A DNA stretch of 64,000 bases, from assembly GCF_936916975.1 (NCBI RefSeq), contig NZ_CAKZGO010000004.1, forward strand, positions 558,001 through 622,000, given 5' to 3'. The notes under the pieces are model-generated. The model had not been told where the DNA came from and made no database searches. It saw nothing but the letters and a program-made list of their open reading frames with translations. The position numbers were made by a program, and so were the translations under genes. This DNA comes from an uncultured Dongia sp. (GTDB taxonomy: Bacteria > Pseudomonadota > Alphaproteobacteria > Dongiales > Dongiaceae). Positions 1-7,872 of the stretch are shown piece by piece. The stretch's first letter is position 1, and the number at the start of each line of letters is the position of its first letter.

Positions 1-170
1 ATTTCTTCGACCCCAACGGCCACCGCATCGAACTTGCCTGCGAGACACAGACCGCGGAGATGAAGCGCAAGCTCGACGAGGTCAAATGGCCGATGCTGGA
101 GGAATGGGCGCGCACCAGGCGGGCACCTCGCCACGCCAATTGGCTGCATGACGGCAGCATGAAGAAATGA
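1..170 (+). CDS. VOC/glyoxalase-family protein, C-terminal fragment (cut by window edge)
   Basis: Only the last 55 residues are inside the window. They begin FFDPNGHRIEL, the typical last strand of vicinal-oxygen-chelate (glyoxalase/extradiol dioxygenase) domains, where the Glu is often a metal ligand. A helical basic tail ending SMKK follows. The stop codon overlaps the ATG of the next gene (ATGA at 167-170), so the two are probably translationally coupled. A VOC protein next to an FAH-family hydrolase suggests ring-cleavage or keto-acid catabolism; this is inference and the substrate cannot be named. Confidence 0.75.
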   Translation, partial: FFDPNGHRIELACETQTAEMKRKLDEVKWPMLEEWARTRRAPRHANWLHDGSMKK

Positions 171-1171
171 AACTTGCCAGCTTGAAGAACGGGCGCCGGG
201 ACGGTGCCTTGCACGTGGTCGATCGCAACCTGAAGCGCGCTGTGCCCGCGACCGAAATCGCGACCTTGCAGATGGCGATCGACGATTGGGCGCATGCCGA
301 GCCGATCCTGCAGGTTTTGTCGCAACGACTGAATGACGGGCAGCTTGATGGCACGGTCGCTTTCGACCAGCAAACCTGCCTGTCGCCTTTGCCGCGGGCG
401 TTTCAGTGGGCGGATGGGTCCGCCTATGTCAATCACGTGGCGCTGGTGCGCCAGGCGCGCAAGGCGGAGTTGCCGGACAGCTTCTGGACCGATCCGCTGA
501 TGTATCAAGGCGGGTCGGATGGGTTCCTGGCACCCCATGATCCCATCCCGTTAATAGACCCGTCCTGGGGCGGCGATTTCGAAGCGGAGGTCGCGGTGGT
601 GACCGGCGACGTGCCGCTGGGTGCGAGTGCCGAGGTGACAGCGGCGCAGATCCGTCTGGTCATGCTCGTGAACGATGTCTCGTTGCGCGGGCTTATCCCG
701 GGTGAACTCGCCAAGGGCTTCGGCTTCTTTCAATCGAAGCCGGCGTCCGCTTTCTCGCCGGTCGCCGTGACGCCGGACGAATTGGGTGCGGCCTGGGACG
801 GCAAGCGCCTGCATCGGCCGCTGCGCTCCACGCTCAACGGCGCATTGTTCGGCTGCCCGGATGCGGGAACCGATATGACCTTCGACTTCCCGACCCTGAT
901 TGCCCATGCCGCGAAGACCCGCGCGCTATGCGCCGGCACGATCATCGGGTCGGGCACGGTATCCAATCGGGACGCGGATGGCGGCCCTGGAAAACTGGTG
1001 AGCGAAGGTGGGCGTGGCTATTCCTGCATCGCCGAGCGGCGCATGGTGGAAACGATCGCGACCGGCGCCGCGGTGACGCCCTTCCTGGGGAAGGGCGACC
1101 GGGTGCGGATCGAGATGCTGGATGAAGCGGGGGCCTCGATCTTCGGGACGATTGATCAGACAGTCGCCTGA
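167..1171 (+). CDS. Fumarylacetoacetate hydrolase (FAH) family protein
   Basis: A 334-residue protein of the FAH superfamily, which hydrolyses or hydrates C-C bonds of acylpyruvates or 2-keto-enoates using a divalent metal. An N-terminal FAH_N-like part (about residues 1-80) precedes the FAH fold. The acidic segment DFEAEVAVVTGD matches the metal-binding strand, and GSGTVSNRD near residue 265 matches the conserved family loop. It overlaps the upstream VOC gene by 4 bp. It could be a true fumarylacetoacetase of tyrosine degradation or a related acylpyruvase; no homogentisate dioxygenase is visible to decide. Confidence 0.85.
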   Translation: MKLASLKNGRRDGALHVVDRNLKRAVPATEIATLQMAIDDWAHAEPILQVLSQRLNDGQLDGTVAFDQQTCLSPLPRAFQWADGSAYVNHVALVRQARKAELPDSFWTDPLMYQGGSDGFLAPHDPIPLIDPSWGGDFEAEVAVVTGDVPLGASAEVTAAQIRLVMLVNDVSLRGLIPGELAKGFGFFQSKPASAFSPVAVTPDELGAAWDGKRLHRPLRSTLNGALFGCPDAGTDMTFDFPTLIAHAAKTRALCAGTIIGSGTVSNRDADGGPGKLVSEGGRGYSCIAERRMVETIATGAAVTPFLGKGDRVRIEMLDEAGASIFGTIDQTVA

Positions 1172-1399
1172 TTACTGGTTCGGCGAGCGCTTGATGGTCT
1201 TGATCTTGCCGCGGGACTGGCCGGACATTTCGGCGATCTTGCGGTCCTGTTCTTCGATGAAGGTCTTGGCCGGATCATCGCCATCGAGGCCGCCGAGTTC
1301 CGAACCCGGCACCTTGCGGTTCGAGGTCAGGCGACCGTCTTCGTAGATCACGTCGAACAGCACGGAGCTGGTATCAACGGCTGGTTTCTTGCGCGCCAT
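1172..1399 (-). CDS. Conserved small hypothetical protein
   Basis: A 75-residue hydrophilic protein beginning MARKKPAVDTSS. I chose the ATG at 1399 because GGAG lies 6-7 bases upstream, while the longer reading frame adds a Cys-rich, non-conserved-looking extension with no ribosome site. It has no signal peptide or membrane segment. The basic C-terminus (SRGKIKTIKRS) could contact nucleic acid, but this is speculation. It ends head-to-tail with the FAH gene with no spacer. No function recognised. Confidence 0.65.
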   Translation of the reverse strand: MARKKPAVDTSSVLFDVIYEDGRLTSNRKVPGSELGGLDGDDPAKTFIEEQDRKIAEMSGQSRGKIKTIKRSPNQ

Positions 1400-1499
1400 G
1401 GGAAACTCCAGTTTGGCATGAGCTGATGCGCGCGGGACCGCTGCTGTGGCGGTCGAGGGGAGCTCAAAAAAAGTCGGGCAACAAATATCGCAAAAGCAA

Positions 1500-1524
1500 T
1501 GGGGCACCAGTTTCCTGGTGCCCC
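1500..1524 (-). terminator. Hairpin downstream of cspA
   Basis: A perfect 10-bp stem (GGGGCACCAG/CTGGTGCCCC) with a TTTC loop lies 40 bp after the cold-shock gene. In that gene's direction it is followed by a moderately T-rich stretch (ATTGCTTTTGC). It probably terminates cspA; the T-tract is imperfect. Confidence 0.65.
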
Positions 1525-1563
1525 ATCGTCGTCAGCACTGCCGAAGCAGTGCTAGGCGAAACC

Positions 1564-1773
1564 TTAGACGGCCTTGAGATTCTCGGCCGAGGTCTTGCCG
1601 CGCTTCGGGTCGCGCTGCTCTTCGTACGAGACCTTCTGGCCGTCGTTAAGAGTACCGAGACCAGCGCGCTCGACGGCCGAAATGTGGACGAAAACGTCCG
1701 GGCCGCCGTTTTCCGGCTGAATGAAACCGTAACCCTTGGTGCTGTTGAACCATTTGACAGTGCCGGTGGGCAT
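1564..1773 (-). CDS. cspA: Cold-shock protein, CspA family
   Basis: A 69-residue single OB-fold protein that binds single-stranded RNA or DNA. Both RNP motifs are intact: KGYGFIQ (RNP1, residues 13-19) and VFVHISAV (RNP2, 27-34). Length and spacing match CspA-type proteins. A strong Shine-Dalgarno (GGAGG) sits 8 bases before the ATG. The leader is unusually long (see the promoter entry), as expected for a post-transcriptionally controlled cold-shock mRNA. It acts in the cytoplasm as an RNA chaperone. Confidence 0.95.
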   Translation of the reverse strand: MPTGTVKWFNSTKGYGFIQPENGGPDVFVHISAVERAGLGTLNDGQKVSYEEQRDPKRGKTSAENLKAV

Positions 1774-1907
1774 TGCTGTCCTCCACGTAAACTAGTTGGG
1801 TGGCGCCGCTCCCCATGAGCAACGCATCAGACTGTGTCTCGATATGACGCGATCTGGGCACCCGGAGGGCGTAGCAGGTCGGCAGCACGAAGCAGAATGA
1901 CCGGCCT

Positions 1908-1935
1908 AAGATAGAAATTCTTACCAAAGACGCAA
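1908..1935 (-). promoter_or_regulatory. Candidate sigma-70 promoter of cspA
   Basis: On the minus strand TTGCGT and TATCTT are separated by 16 bp in an AT-rich stretch. Transcription from here would give a 5' leader of about 130 nt before the cspA ATG, in line with the long structured leaders of cold-shock genes. Each hexamer matches only 4 of 6 consensus bases, so this is tentative. Nothing else is visible between 1774 and 1994. Confidence 0.35.
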
Positions 1936-1994
1936 GAAGAAAGGCGACATGTCGTCGCGCCGATTCAGTTAAATTACTGTTATTACTTAATTTT

Positions 1995-3152
1995 TTATCG
2001 ACGGTAGCGACCCGAAAATGTGCCCGGAAGTGGCTTTTCGCCCGATTTAGGGTCATTGACCAGGTCGAAACCCTGTTTTGCCAGCTCCCTTCCATTGACC
2101 AGAAGGGCGATAAAATGCCCGCCAGGATAGTAGCGGCGGGTGGTGACCGGCTTCAGCGAATGGCGCTTTTCGAGGGTGACGGCTTCGCCCGGCGCCAGGG
2201 TCAGCGTGGTCCATTTGAAGACCTTCGGTCGCGCCTCACCACGGGCACCCAGATGATGCACGGCGTAATCGACGATGGCGTAAGCGGGCTTGGGCCCGGC
2301 ATTGGTGAGCTGTGCCGTGATGCCGATCGAACCGCCGATCGCGATGCTCTTTGCGTCCAACTTCAGAGAACTCACCCGCAGATCGGCGCCGTGATCGACG
2401 CCGAGGAGGCCCAGCGCGCCCTCGTGACCCTGCTTCACCAGATGGCGCAGCGCATGTTTGACGAGCGGTGCACGAGCTTTCATCCACGGCTTCACATAGC
2501 GCACCAGCAGGTCGGGATGATCCTTGGCGATGTCGTTGAGGTTGTTGGCAACTGACCGGCGGACAGCTTCGATGGGATCGTCGCGTAGCGCTTCAAGGAT
2601 CGGAAAGAGCGGCTTGGGGTCGGCGACCAACCCCTGCAGGCGCAGGCCCCAGGGAAGACGCGGCCGGGCCCCTTCGCTGGCCAGACGCCGCACGCGCCAA
2701 TCATCGTCATCCGCCCATCGCCGCATCACGCCGAGCACATGCGCCTGGTCGCGCTGGATGAAGGGGCGGATATCGAATTCCGCCGAAAAATGGCGCGTGG
2801 CCTTGGCGAAGTAATCGAGGGCGAGGTCGCGGTGATCGAGGCCGGCCAGCGAGACGAAGCGATGGCAGGCCCAAACCCGGAAGTTGCCGAAATCGGTGCC
2901 GTCGCCGGCGGGCGGTGGCGCGCCCAGGGCCTTGGTGACGATCTTGACCGACTTCTTGAAATCCGGCGGTAATTGCCGCTGCATCTCCAGCGCGATTCGT
3001 TCGACGCGCGGCTTCAACTCCAGCGACGGCAGATCGGCGAGAATCGCCTTTTTGAACTTCACTGCCGGAAAGTCGGGCCAGGCGGCACTCAAGCGCTCGG
3101 TGAGCCAGCCCACGGCCGCCGCATTGAAGATTTCTTTCAGCGCTTCGGCCAT
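1995..3152 (-). CDS. AlkD-like DNA alkylation repair protein with C-terminal Ig-like domain
   Basis: A 385-residue protein. Residues 1-250 are helical HEAT-like repeats of the DNA alkylation repair (AlkC/AlkD-type) family, with the repeated pattern DDxWRVRRLASEGARPRLPW (about 149-168) and DDPIEAVRRSVANNLNDI (191-208). Residues 258-385 form a separate beta-rich domain (LDAKSIAIGGSIGITAQLTN) resembling a CARDB/Ig-like fold. AlkD itself has only the HEAT part, so the glycosylase activity (3- or 7-alkylpurines) is inferred and the C-terminal domain's role is unknown. It lies 21 bp downstream of the enoyl-CoA hydratase start in the same orientation as its neighbours. Confidence 0.8.
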   Translation of the reverse strand: MAEALKEIFNAAAVGWLTERLSAAWPDFPAVKFKKAILADLPSLELKPRVERIALEMQRQLPPDFKKSVKIVTKALGAPPPAGDGTDFGNFRVWACHRFVSLAGLDHRDLALDYFAKATRHFSAEFDIRPFIQRDQAHVLGVMRRWADDDDWRVRRLASEGARPRLPWGLRLQGLVADPKPLFPILEALRDDPIEAVRRSVANNLNDIAKDHPDLLVRYVKPWMKARAPLVKHALRHLVKQGHEGALGLLGVDHGADLRVSSLKLDAKSIAIGGSIGITAQLTNAGPKPAYAIVDYAVHHLGARGEARPKVFKWTTLTLAPGEAVTLEKRHSLKPVTTRRYYPGGHFIALLVNGRELAKQGFDLVNDPKSGEKPLPGTFSGRYRR

Positions 3153-3173
3153 GGATCCGAAATCCCTTGGGGC

Positions 3174-3950
3174 TCAGCGATGCTTGAAGCTGGGCTTCCG
3201 CTTTTCGGCAAAGGCGCTCATGCCTTCCTTCTGGTCCTCGGTCGCGAAGGCGGCGTGGAACAAGCGGCGCTCGAACTTGATGCCTTCAGCGAGGGTCGTC
3301 TCAAAGGCGCGGTTGACGCTCTCCTTGGCCATCAGCGTGATCGGCGCGGAGAAGTTGGCGATCTTCTCGGCTGTGGCCAGCGCTTCCTCAAGCAGCTTTT
3401 CGAGCGGCACGACGCGCGAGACCAACCCGCTGCGCTCGGCTTCCGCCGCATCCATCATGCGGCCGGTGAGGACGAGATCCATGGCCTTTGCCTTGCCCAC
3501 GGCGCGCGCCAGGCGCTGGGTGCCGCCGGCGCCCGGAATAACACCCAGCGAAATTTCCGGCTGGCCGAATTTCGCATTTTCGGCAGCAATGATGAAGTCG
3601 CACATCATCGCCATCTCGCAGCCGCCGCCCAAAGCAAAACCGGCGACCGCCGCAATCACCGGCTTGCGGCAATCGGCAACGCGCTCCCAGCCCTTGGTAA
3701 TGAAATCACTCGTCAGCACGTCGACGAAGCCGCGATCCTTCATCTCCTTGATGTCGGCACCGGCGGCAAAGGCTTTCTCCGAACCCGTCAGCACGATGGC
3801 GCCGATGCCGGCATCCGCTTCGAGATCGTCAAAGGCGAGACCCAGTTCGCGCACCAGCTCGTCGCAAAGGGCATTCAGTGCCTGGGGGCGGTTGAGACGG
3901 ATGAGGCCGACACGGCCCTTGCGTTCAAGCTCGATGGTGGCAAAGGCCAT
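3174..3950 (-). CDS. Enoyl-CoA hydratase (crotonase family)
   Basis: A 258-residue crotonase-fold enzyme that hydrates trans-2-enoyl-CoA in beta-oxidation or amino-acid catabolism. The oxyanion-hole segment [11 protein letters not shown] (60-70) and both catalytic glutamates of true hydratases are present: E112 in [11 protein letters not shown] and E132 in [12 protein letters not shown]. Length is normal. It precedes the AlkD-like gene on the same strand and follows a small secreted protein. Substrate chain length cannot be read from the sequence, so paaF/fadB1-type naming is withheld. Confidence 0.93.
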   Translation of the reverse strand: MAFATIELERKGRVGLIRLNRPQALNALCDELVRELGLAFDDLEADAGIGAIVLTGSEKAFAAGADIKEMKDRGFVDVLTSDFITKGWERVADCRKPVIAAVAGFALGGGCEMAMMCDFIIAAENAKFGQPEISLGVIPGAGGTQRLARAVGKAKAMDLVLTGRMMDAAEAERSGLVSRVVPLEKLLEEALATAEKIANFSAPITLMAKESVNRAFETTLAEGIKFERRLFHAAFATEDQKEGMSAFAEKRKPSFKHR

Positions 3951-3983
3951 AGTGTCAGTATCCCAGTCTGTTTGTAAGAGATG

Positions 3984-4349
3984 TCAGTTTTCAGAGGAGA
4001 GCGTGAAGGTCGCGGTGACCGGGCCGGCAGCCGGTCCCAGGACATCGATCTTGAGGGTTTCGTTTTCGCGGCGCCAATTACCTTCGTCGGTCTCAGACCA
4101 GCCGAGCTGCGGCAGGGTCGCGTCATAGAAACCATGCACGGAATCGGCGGTACCGGGGCCGGTCGCATAGGCAGTGACGACCTTGCCGACCGCCGAATCG
4201 AATACGGTCGATTTGTCTTTGGCTTCGATGAGCCCATCGGGCAATGGCAGATCGGAAATGCCGCTGAGATACTCGGTCGCCCGCGCCGGCATGGACGTGG
4301 CGGAAAGGCCGAGTAGAACGAACAGACATGCCGCCAGGAATCGGCTCAT
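3984..4349 (-). CDS. Secreted small hypothetical protein
   Basis: A 121-residue protein with a clear Sec signal peptide: MSRF, then a hydrophobic core AACLFVLLGLSA, with a likely cleavage after PARA (residues 21-24). The mature part, about 97 residues, contains alternating polar and hydrophobic segments (VTAYATGPGTADSVHGFYDATLPQLGW), resembling small periplasmic proteins in which a residue-pair strand packs on a helix. It starts 34 bp before the enoyl-CoA hydratase gene on the same strand. No family recognised with confidence. Confidence 0.7.
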   Translation of the reverse strand: MSRFLAACLFVLLGLSATSMPARATEYLSGISDLPLPDGLIEAKDKSTVFDSAVGKVVTAYATGPGTADSVHGFYDATLPQLGWSETDEGNWRRENETLKIDVLGPAAGPVTATFTLSSEN

Positions 4350-4399
4350 GAAACAGCCTCCTCAAAAGGGGCTTCTTTCTAGCCCGGATGGGCGGCATC

Positions 4400-5110
4400 T
4401 CACAAGGTGGGTCGGTCCGAAAGATCGATACCGAAGCTGCTGCGCAGGCCGGCCCGGCCGGCGGTGGTGATCTTGACCGCGCGGCTGTCGCGGATATGTT
4501 CGATCCAGTGTCGTTCGAAGCAGTGTGTGGCAAGTGCTGCGCCGATGGCGCCGGCCAGATGCGGTCGCCGCTCGCTCCAATCGAGGCAGGGCCGGCAGAA
4601 CACGCGCTTGTGACTATGCTGTAGCGCCGCGGGTGCCAGCCCAAGCTTGCCCAAGGCATCGATCCCACTCGCCGTGAGCTCGCCGGCATCGTCGCCCAGC
4701 ACGATATGACCGCGCGCCACCAGCGCATCGGCCAAAGCGACACCGAGCCAGCCGGCAAGATGATCGTAGCAGGTGCGGGCGAGGCGCATGGCAGTATCGT
4801 TGGTAGTACGCGGCTGATAGCGCGGCGGCGAACCGATCGCAGCAAAAGTCATGATGCCTTCCAGCATGCGGCTGACCAGGGGCGATGCCAGGCGAAAATA
4901 GCGATGCCGGCCCTGCTTCACGACGGTGAGCAGATTGGCGTCGTGAAGTTTCGCCAGATGCACGCTCGTCGTCGATGCACCGACACCAGCGACATAGGCC
5001 AGTTCCGACGCCGTCAGCGCACGACCATCCATCAACGCCGCCAGGATGTTGGCCCGCGCCGGATCACCGATCAGGGCCGAAACTTCGGCAAGATTTGTTC
5101 CCACTGTCAT
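4400..5110 (-). CDS. ArsR/SmtB-type winged-helix regulator with C-terminal extension
   Basis: A 236-residue regulator. Residues 1-85 are an ArsR-type winged helix: LIGDPARANILAALMDG, then the recognition helix in GASTTSVHLAKL and the wing KQGRHRYFRL. The remaining 150 residues are an unusual extension for ArsR proteins. It contains FCRPCLDWSERRPHLAG and a His-rich stretch, so metal or thiol sensing is possible but unproven. The ATG at 5110 is preferred because the ArsR domain begins directly there; a longer frame to 5188 adds unrelated sequence. The divergent neighbour is the DUF1127 gene at 5247. Confidence 0.85.
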   Translation of the reverse strand: MTVGTNLAEVSALIGDPARANILAALMDGRALTASELAYVAGVGASTTSVHLAKLHDANLLTVVKQGRHRYFRLASPLVSRMLEGIMTFAAIGSPPRYQPRTTNDTAMRLARTCYDHLAGWLGVALADALVARGHIVLGDDAGELTASGIDALGKLGLAPAALQHSHKRVFCRPCLDWSERRPHLAGAIGAALATHCFERHWIEHIRDSRAVKITTAGRAGLRSSFGIDLSDRPTL

Positions 5111-5246
5111 GCCCCCATCATAAAAACCGGCTAAGTCGCCAACAAGCAGGAATGCTTCGCCCGAGAACGAAGCGTTCGCGCGGGACAAGAGCGCGTTGGG
5201 CGCCCATTTTTAAGCGGCAAATCCAATGCAAATGATGAGGTGCGAG

Positions 5247-5480
5247 ATGTCGATTAGATCATTGACGGCCAAATCACTGGCAGCGCGTGAACAACAGGCG
5301 TCGCCGACAGGGCAAGGGCTTTCCCTGATTGCCTTGGTCGCAACATGGATGCGTACGAGCGCCGACCGCGCCCGTCAGCGCCGAGCGCTGGCGCGGCTGA
5401 ACGACTTCGACCTCCGCGATATCGGCCTCACCCGCCGGGATGTCGAGGATGAAACAGCGAAGCCGTTCTGGCGGATGTGA
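5247..5480 (+). CDS. DUF1127-domain small protein
   Basis: A 77-residue protein whose C-terminal half (RALARLNDFDLRDIGLTRRDVEDE) is the DUF1127 signature: an arginine-rich helix followed by L-D-L-R-D-I-G. DUF1127 proteins in alphaproteobacteria are linked to RNA turnover and to phosphate and stress responses. I chose ATG 5247 (AGG seven bases upstream) over ATG 5226, which lacks a ribosome site. It is divergent from the ArsR-type regulator, which may control it through the shared 136-bp intergenic region. Confidence 0.85.
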   Translation: MSIRSLTAKSLAAREQQASPTGQGLSLIALVATWMRTSADRARQRRALARLNDFDLRDIGLTRRDVEDETAKPFWRM

Positions 5481-5496
5481 CGGCCTCGTCGCATTT

Positions 5497-5528
5497 CCGT
5501 CATGTCCGGACTTGATCCGGGCACCTAC
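5497..5528. repeat. Short palindromic repeat unit
   Basis: An 8-bp stem (TGTCCGGA/TCCGGGCA with one G-T pair) around CTTGA, in the context CGTCATGTCCGGACTTGATCCGGGCACCTACC. Near-identical units recur as interspersed palindromes in many alphaproteobacterial genomes (from memory). It lies 17 bp after the DUF1127 stop and may also act as its terminator. Confidence 0.6.
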
Positions 5529-5630
5529 CCTGTCTGGACCTTGTGGATCCCCAGCCGGACGGTCGTCATCACTGAGACCAGGTGGCGCACCGTATCACGG
5601 CGCGCGACGGATCTCGTCTCGCGCTGATCA

Positions 5631-7280
5631 TTATGGCCCGTAGGACAGCATCTTGCAGATCATGACACCGGCCAAGGGCTTGCCGGTCGGACCATCCAGC
5701 ACGCAGGAATGTTCCGGGTCACCGCCGGGCATCGGCACGCCCTTGCCCAGGGAGAAGACCGCTGAATGGGCACCCGCCAGCCCGGCCGGAAAATGCGCGA
5801 TGGGCTTCACGATCTCATAGATGTAGCCACGGCGCTTGGTGGCGGTAAGGCCGGGCGTGGTCAGGTCGACATCGATATAGCTGGCCGCCAGCCGCGGCAC
5901 GATGGCGCCTTCCTGGATGAGCTGGATGATGCCGCTTTCCTCTGGCAGCACGTCATAGATCTCAGCCTTCGTGCTGGCGATCACATCCGCCGGCGCAATT
6001 TCGATGATCCGGCCGATGCCAAACCGCTGCACATTTTGCCAGATTTCCTCCGGCACACCTTCTGGCGCCGCCAGGGGCTGATCAAGCTTCGCCTCGACTG
6101 TGCCGCTCGGCAAGCCGACCGCAATGAAGGTCCGCGCCGATACGACCCGGTCCGGTGCCCGCCCCAGGAATTCATTGAGCACCGGGGATGCACCCGCCTT
6201 GTCAACGAAGCCACGCATCTCGCATCCGGCGGGCATGACAAAATGCACCTGCTCCTTGGTCAGGCCGGTAACCCCCGCCGCCGGCAGGTCGTCGCGCCAT
6301 TCCGGCACGACCACGAACTGGGCAACGCGCTCAACCGCGCCCTCGAAGCGCCAGACCATCGGGTCGTTCGCCGTCGCGAGGATCCACAGGGGCTCCGCGC
6401 CGGGTTCGATTTTGACCGTGCCGGACCAAGTGGTTTGCGTCATGCCGGCGACGCTCACCCGCGGGATTTCTCGCCCGCGCTGCGCATTCAGCACGATGAT
6501 CTGCTGCGTGGATTGTGGTTTAGGCAACTGGCAAGCGGCAAGGATGGCCCGGATTTGCTGGCGCTGTGCGATGGCCTGGAACTGCTCCATCAGTTGCCGG
6601 CGCTCGGGTTCCGAAATCACTTCATCACCATCCAGATCGACCGACGAATACAGATGGCGCGACGCGACGCGTATCTCGGCCAGGGTCACGCTGCCATCGG
6701 AATCGGCATCGAAGACCATGAAGGCGGTGGCCCGATCGGTTCTCTGGTTCCGCTGCGGCTCCTGGGTCTTGGCGGTGGCCTGGGCCAGCATCTCGACGAA
6801 GGTGATCGTGCCATCACCATCGGCATCGGCGCGCATGCTCTTCTTTGTCGTCTTTTCCAGCTGCGCAGCAATAATGGTGGCGTCGACATTGTCATTGTCG
6901 CGCTGGCGCGACCGCTGCGCCTGCAGCACCTCCGTCTTGGTGACCGCGCCATCGCCATCGAGATCCATCGCGAGCATCTCCGTGATCTGCCTGGCACGGC
7001 GCTGTGCGGCTTCGGCCGCATCGGTTTGGGTGACGTCATCCGCCGTCAGCACGCCGTCGGCTTTTGCGACCTGGCGAAACGACTGGATGATGGAGGCGGA
7101 GAATTCTTCGACGGACATGCTGCGGCGGAGATTGCCGAGGATGGATATGGGGACGTCTTCCAAGGTGAGTGACGGCCTCGGCGCGTCTTGAGCCACAGCC
7201 ATGGGCATAGGAAGAGTGGCGCCAAGAAGGACGGGCAAGACGCAACGCGCAGCAGAATGGCAAAAGCATCTAAAATTCAT
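5631..7280 (-). CDS. Secreted EF-hand calcium-binding protein
   Basis: A 549-residue exported protein. I chose the ATG at 7280 because it gives a Sec signal peptide (hydrophobic core about residues 12-24, cleavage near AVAQD) and has GGAA six bases upstream. Four EF-hand loops are readable: D106-E117, D152-E163, D191-E202 and D215-E226. The first three fit the D-x-D-x-D-G-x-(I/V)-x-x-x-E pattern; the fourth has E in place of the Gly. Residues 245-549 form a second, unrecognised beta-rich domain with at least three Cys. Calcium binding in the periplasm is a firm inference; the C-terminal role is unknown. Confidence 0.85.
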   Translation of the reverse strand: MNFRCFCHSAARCVLPVLLGATLPMPMAVAQDAPRPSLTLEDVPISILGNLRRSMSVEEFSASIIQSFRQVAKADGVLTADDVTQTDAAEAAQRRARQITEMLAMDLDGDGAVTKTEVLQAQRSRQRDNDNVDATIIAAQLEKTTKKSMRADADGDGTITFVEMLAQATAKTQEPQRNQRTDRATAFMVFDADSDGSVTLAEIRVASRHLYSSVDLDGDEVISEPERRQLMEQFQAIAQRQQIRAILAACQLPKPQSTQQIIVLNAQRGREIPRVSVAGMTQTTWSGTVKIEPGAEPLWILATANDPMVWRFEGAVERVAQFVVVPEWRDDLPAAGVTGLTKEQVHFVMPAGCEMRGFVDKAGASPVLNEFLGRAPDRVVSARTFIAVGLPSGTVEAKLDQPLAAPEGVPEEIWQNVQRFGIGRIIEIAPADVIASTKAEIYDVLPEESGIIQLIQEGAIVPRLAASYIDVDLTTPGLTATKRRGYIYEIVKPIAHFPAGLAGAHSAVFSLGKGVPMPGGDPEHSCVLDGPTGKPLAGVMICKMLSYGP

Positions 7281-7488
7281 GTTGTTTCCAATATGATCTA
7301 TTATTAAGTGCATCACACTACCTAACCGCATGACGGCTGGGAACAAGAATATGATCGCCGCCGCCAGTGGCGGCAGCGCGGCGGAATGACGGAAAATCGA
7401 TGGCGATCGATAGCGCTGGCGGGCATCCCCTTGCTCTGCTGCGCGGCAAAAGGCTAACTCCAGCCCCGGCTTGGAGCAGGAGTCTTGG
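7281..7488. other. Intergenic region between EF-hand gene and microprotein
   Basis: The first 45 bases are AT-rich (AATATGATCTATTATTAAGTG) and probably hold the promoter of the minus-strand EF-hand gene, though I see no clear -35/-10 pair. The rest is GC-rich with short GCCGCC repeats. No further gene is supported. Confidence 0.4.
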
Positions 7489-7557
7489 ATGCCCTATGTC
7501 ATGGTCGTGATGGCCGGTCTGATCGTGGTCCTGATCATGCTTTTTATGGTGCTGTGA
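7489..7557 (+). CDS. 22-residue single-span membrane microprotein
   Basis: A short ORF encodes MPYVMVVMAGLIVVLIMLFM followed by VL and a stop. Every residue after Tyr3 is hydrophobic or Gly, so the peptide is one transmembrane helix. A strong Shine-Dalgarno-like stretch GGAGCAGGAG (7472-7483 region) ends six bases before the ATG, which argues for real translation. It is intergenic, with no overlap to larger genes. Function unknown; small single-span proteins often bind and tune larger membrane complexes. The alternative is chance, given the small size. Confidence 0.5.
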   Translation: MPYVMVVMAGLIVVLIMLFMVL

Positions 7558-7872
7558 CGGGGCTGGCGGGGGCCAGCATCGGAAGATCGGCTTTTTGACT
7601 GCTGAAGATCAAATATAATCATTATTTATCAAATAGATAACAATTCCGTCGCAGCGCACACTGGGCGCTTTACTGGTTTTTGACCCGCTGATACATTCCG
7701 CGCGCCTTTCGACCCCCCGCAATCCAGATCCTGCGGCCTAGGGGAGGGGGTTTTTTGTCTTGGGGGCCCTGCGGGGCCGGCGGGATGAAAGACCCGGCGG
7801 AAGTCTGAGATGGGTGAGCCGGCCGGATTTCGCAAGAGACCCGGCCAAAATCGGGACATAGACGGGCGCAAG
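7558..7872 (+). other. Non-coding stretch before prs; candidate small RNA or leader
   Basis: This 315-bp region has no convincing ORF. An AT-rich block (7601-7642, including TATAAT at 7614-7619) is followed by about 90 bp of mixed sequence and then an intrinsic-terminator-like structure at 7711-7757. That layout suits a roughly 130-nt RNA or an attenuated prs leader. The next 115 bp up to prs are G/C-rich with repeated CCCGGC motifs. Confidence 0.35.
7711..7757 (+). terminator. Intrinsic-terminator-like hairpin upstream of prs
   Basis: CCCC-CCGCA pairs with TGCGG-(CCTA)-GGGG across a 10-base loop and is followed by AGGGGG and six T residues (7751-7756). No upstream protein gene ends nearby except the microprotein at 7557, so it terminates either that transcript or a separate small RNA. 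Confidence 0.5.

Noticed and set aside
2884-4128. Long plus-strand ORF (414 codons) opposite the alkylation-repair and enoyl-CoA hydratase genes
   Set aside because: It is antisense to two well-supported proteins, low in complexity (Ser/Arg/Pro-rich) and has no family resemblance; it is a high-GC shadow.
7595-7619. TTGACT and TATAAT as a sigma-70 promoter
   Set aside because: Their spacing is 13 bp, too short for a working pair; only the -10 element is noted.
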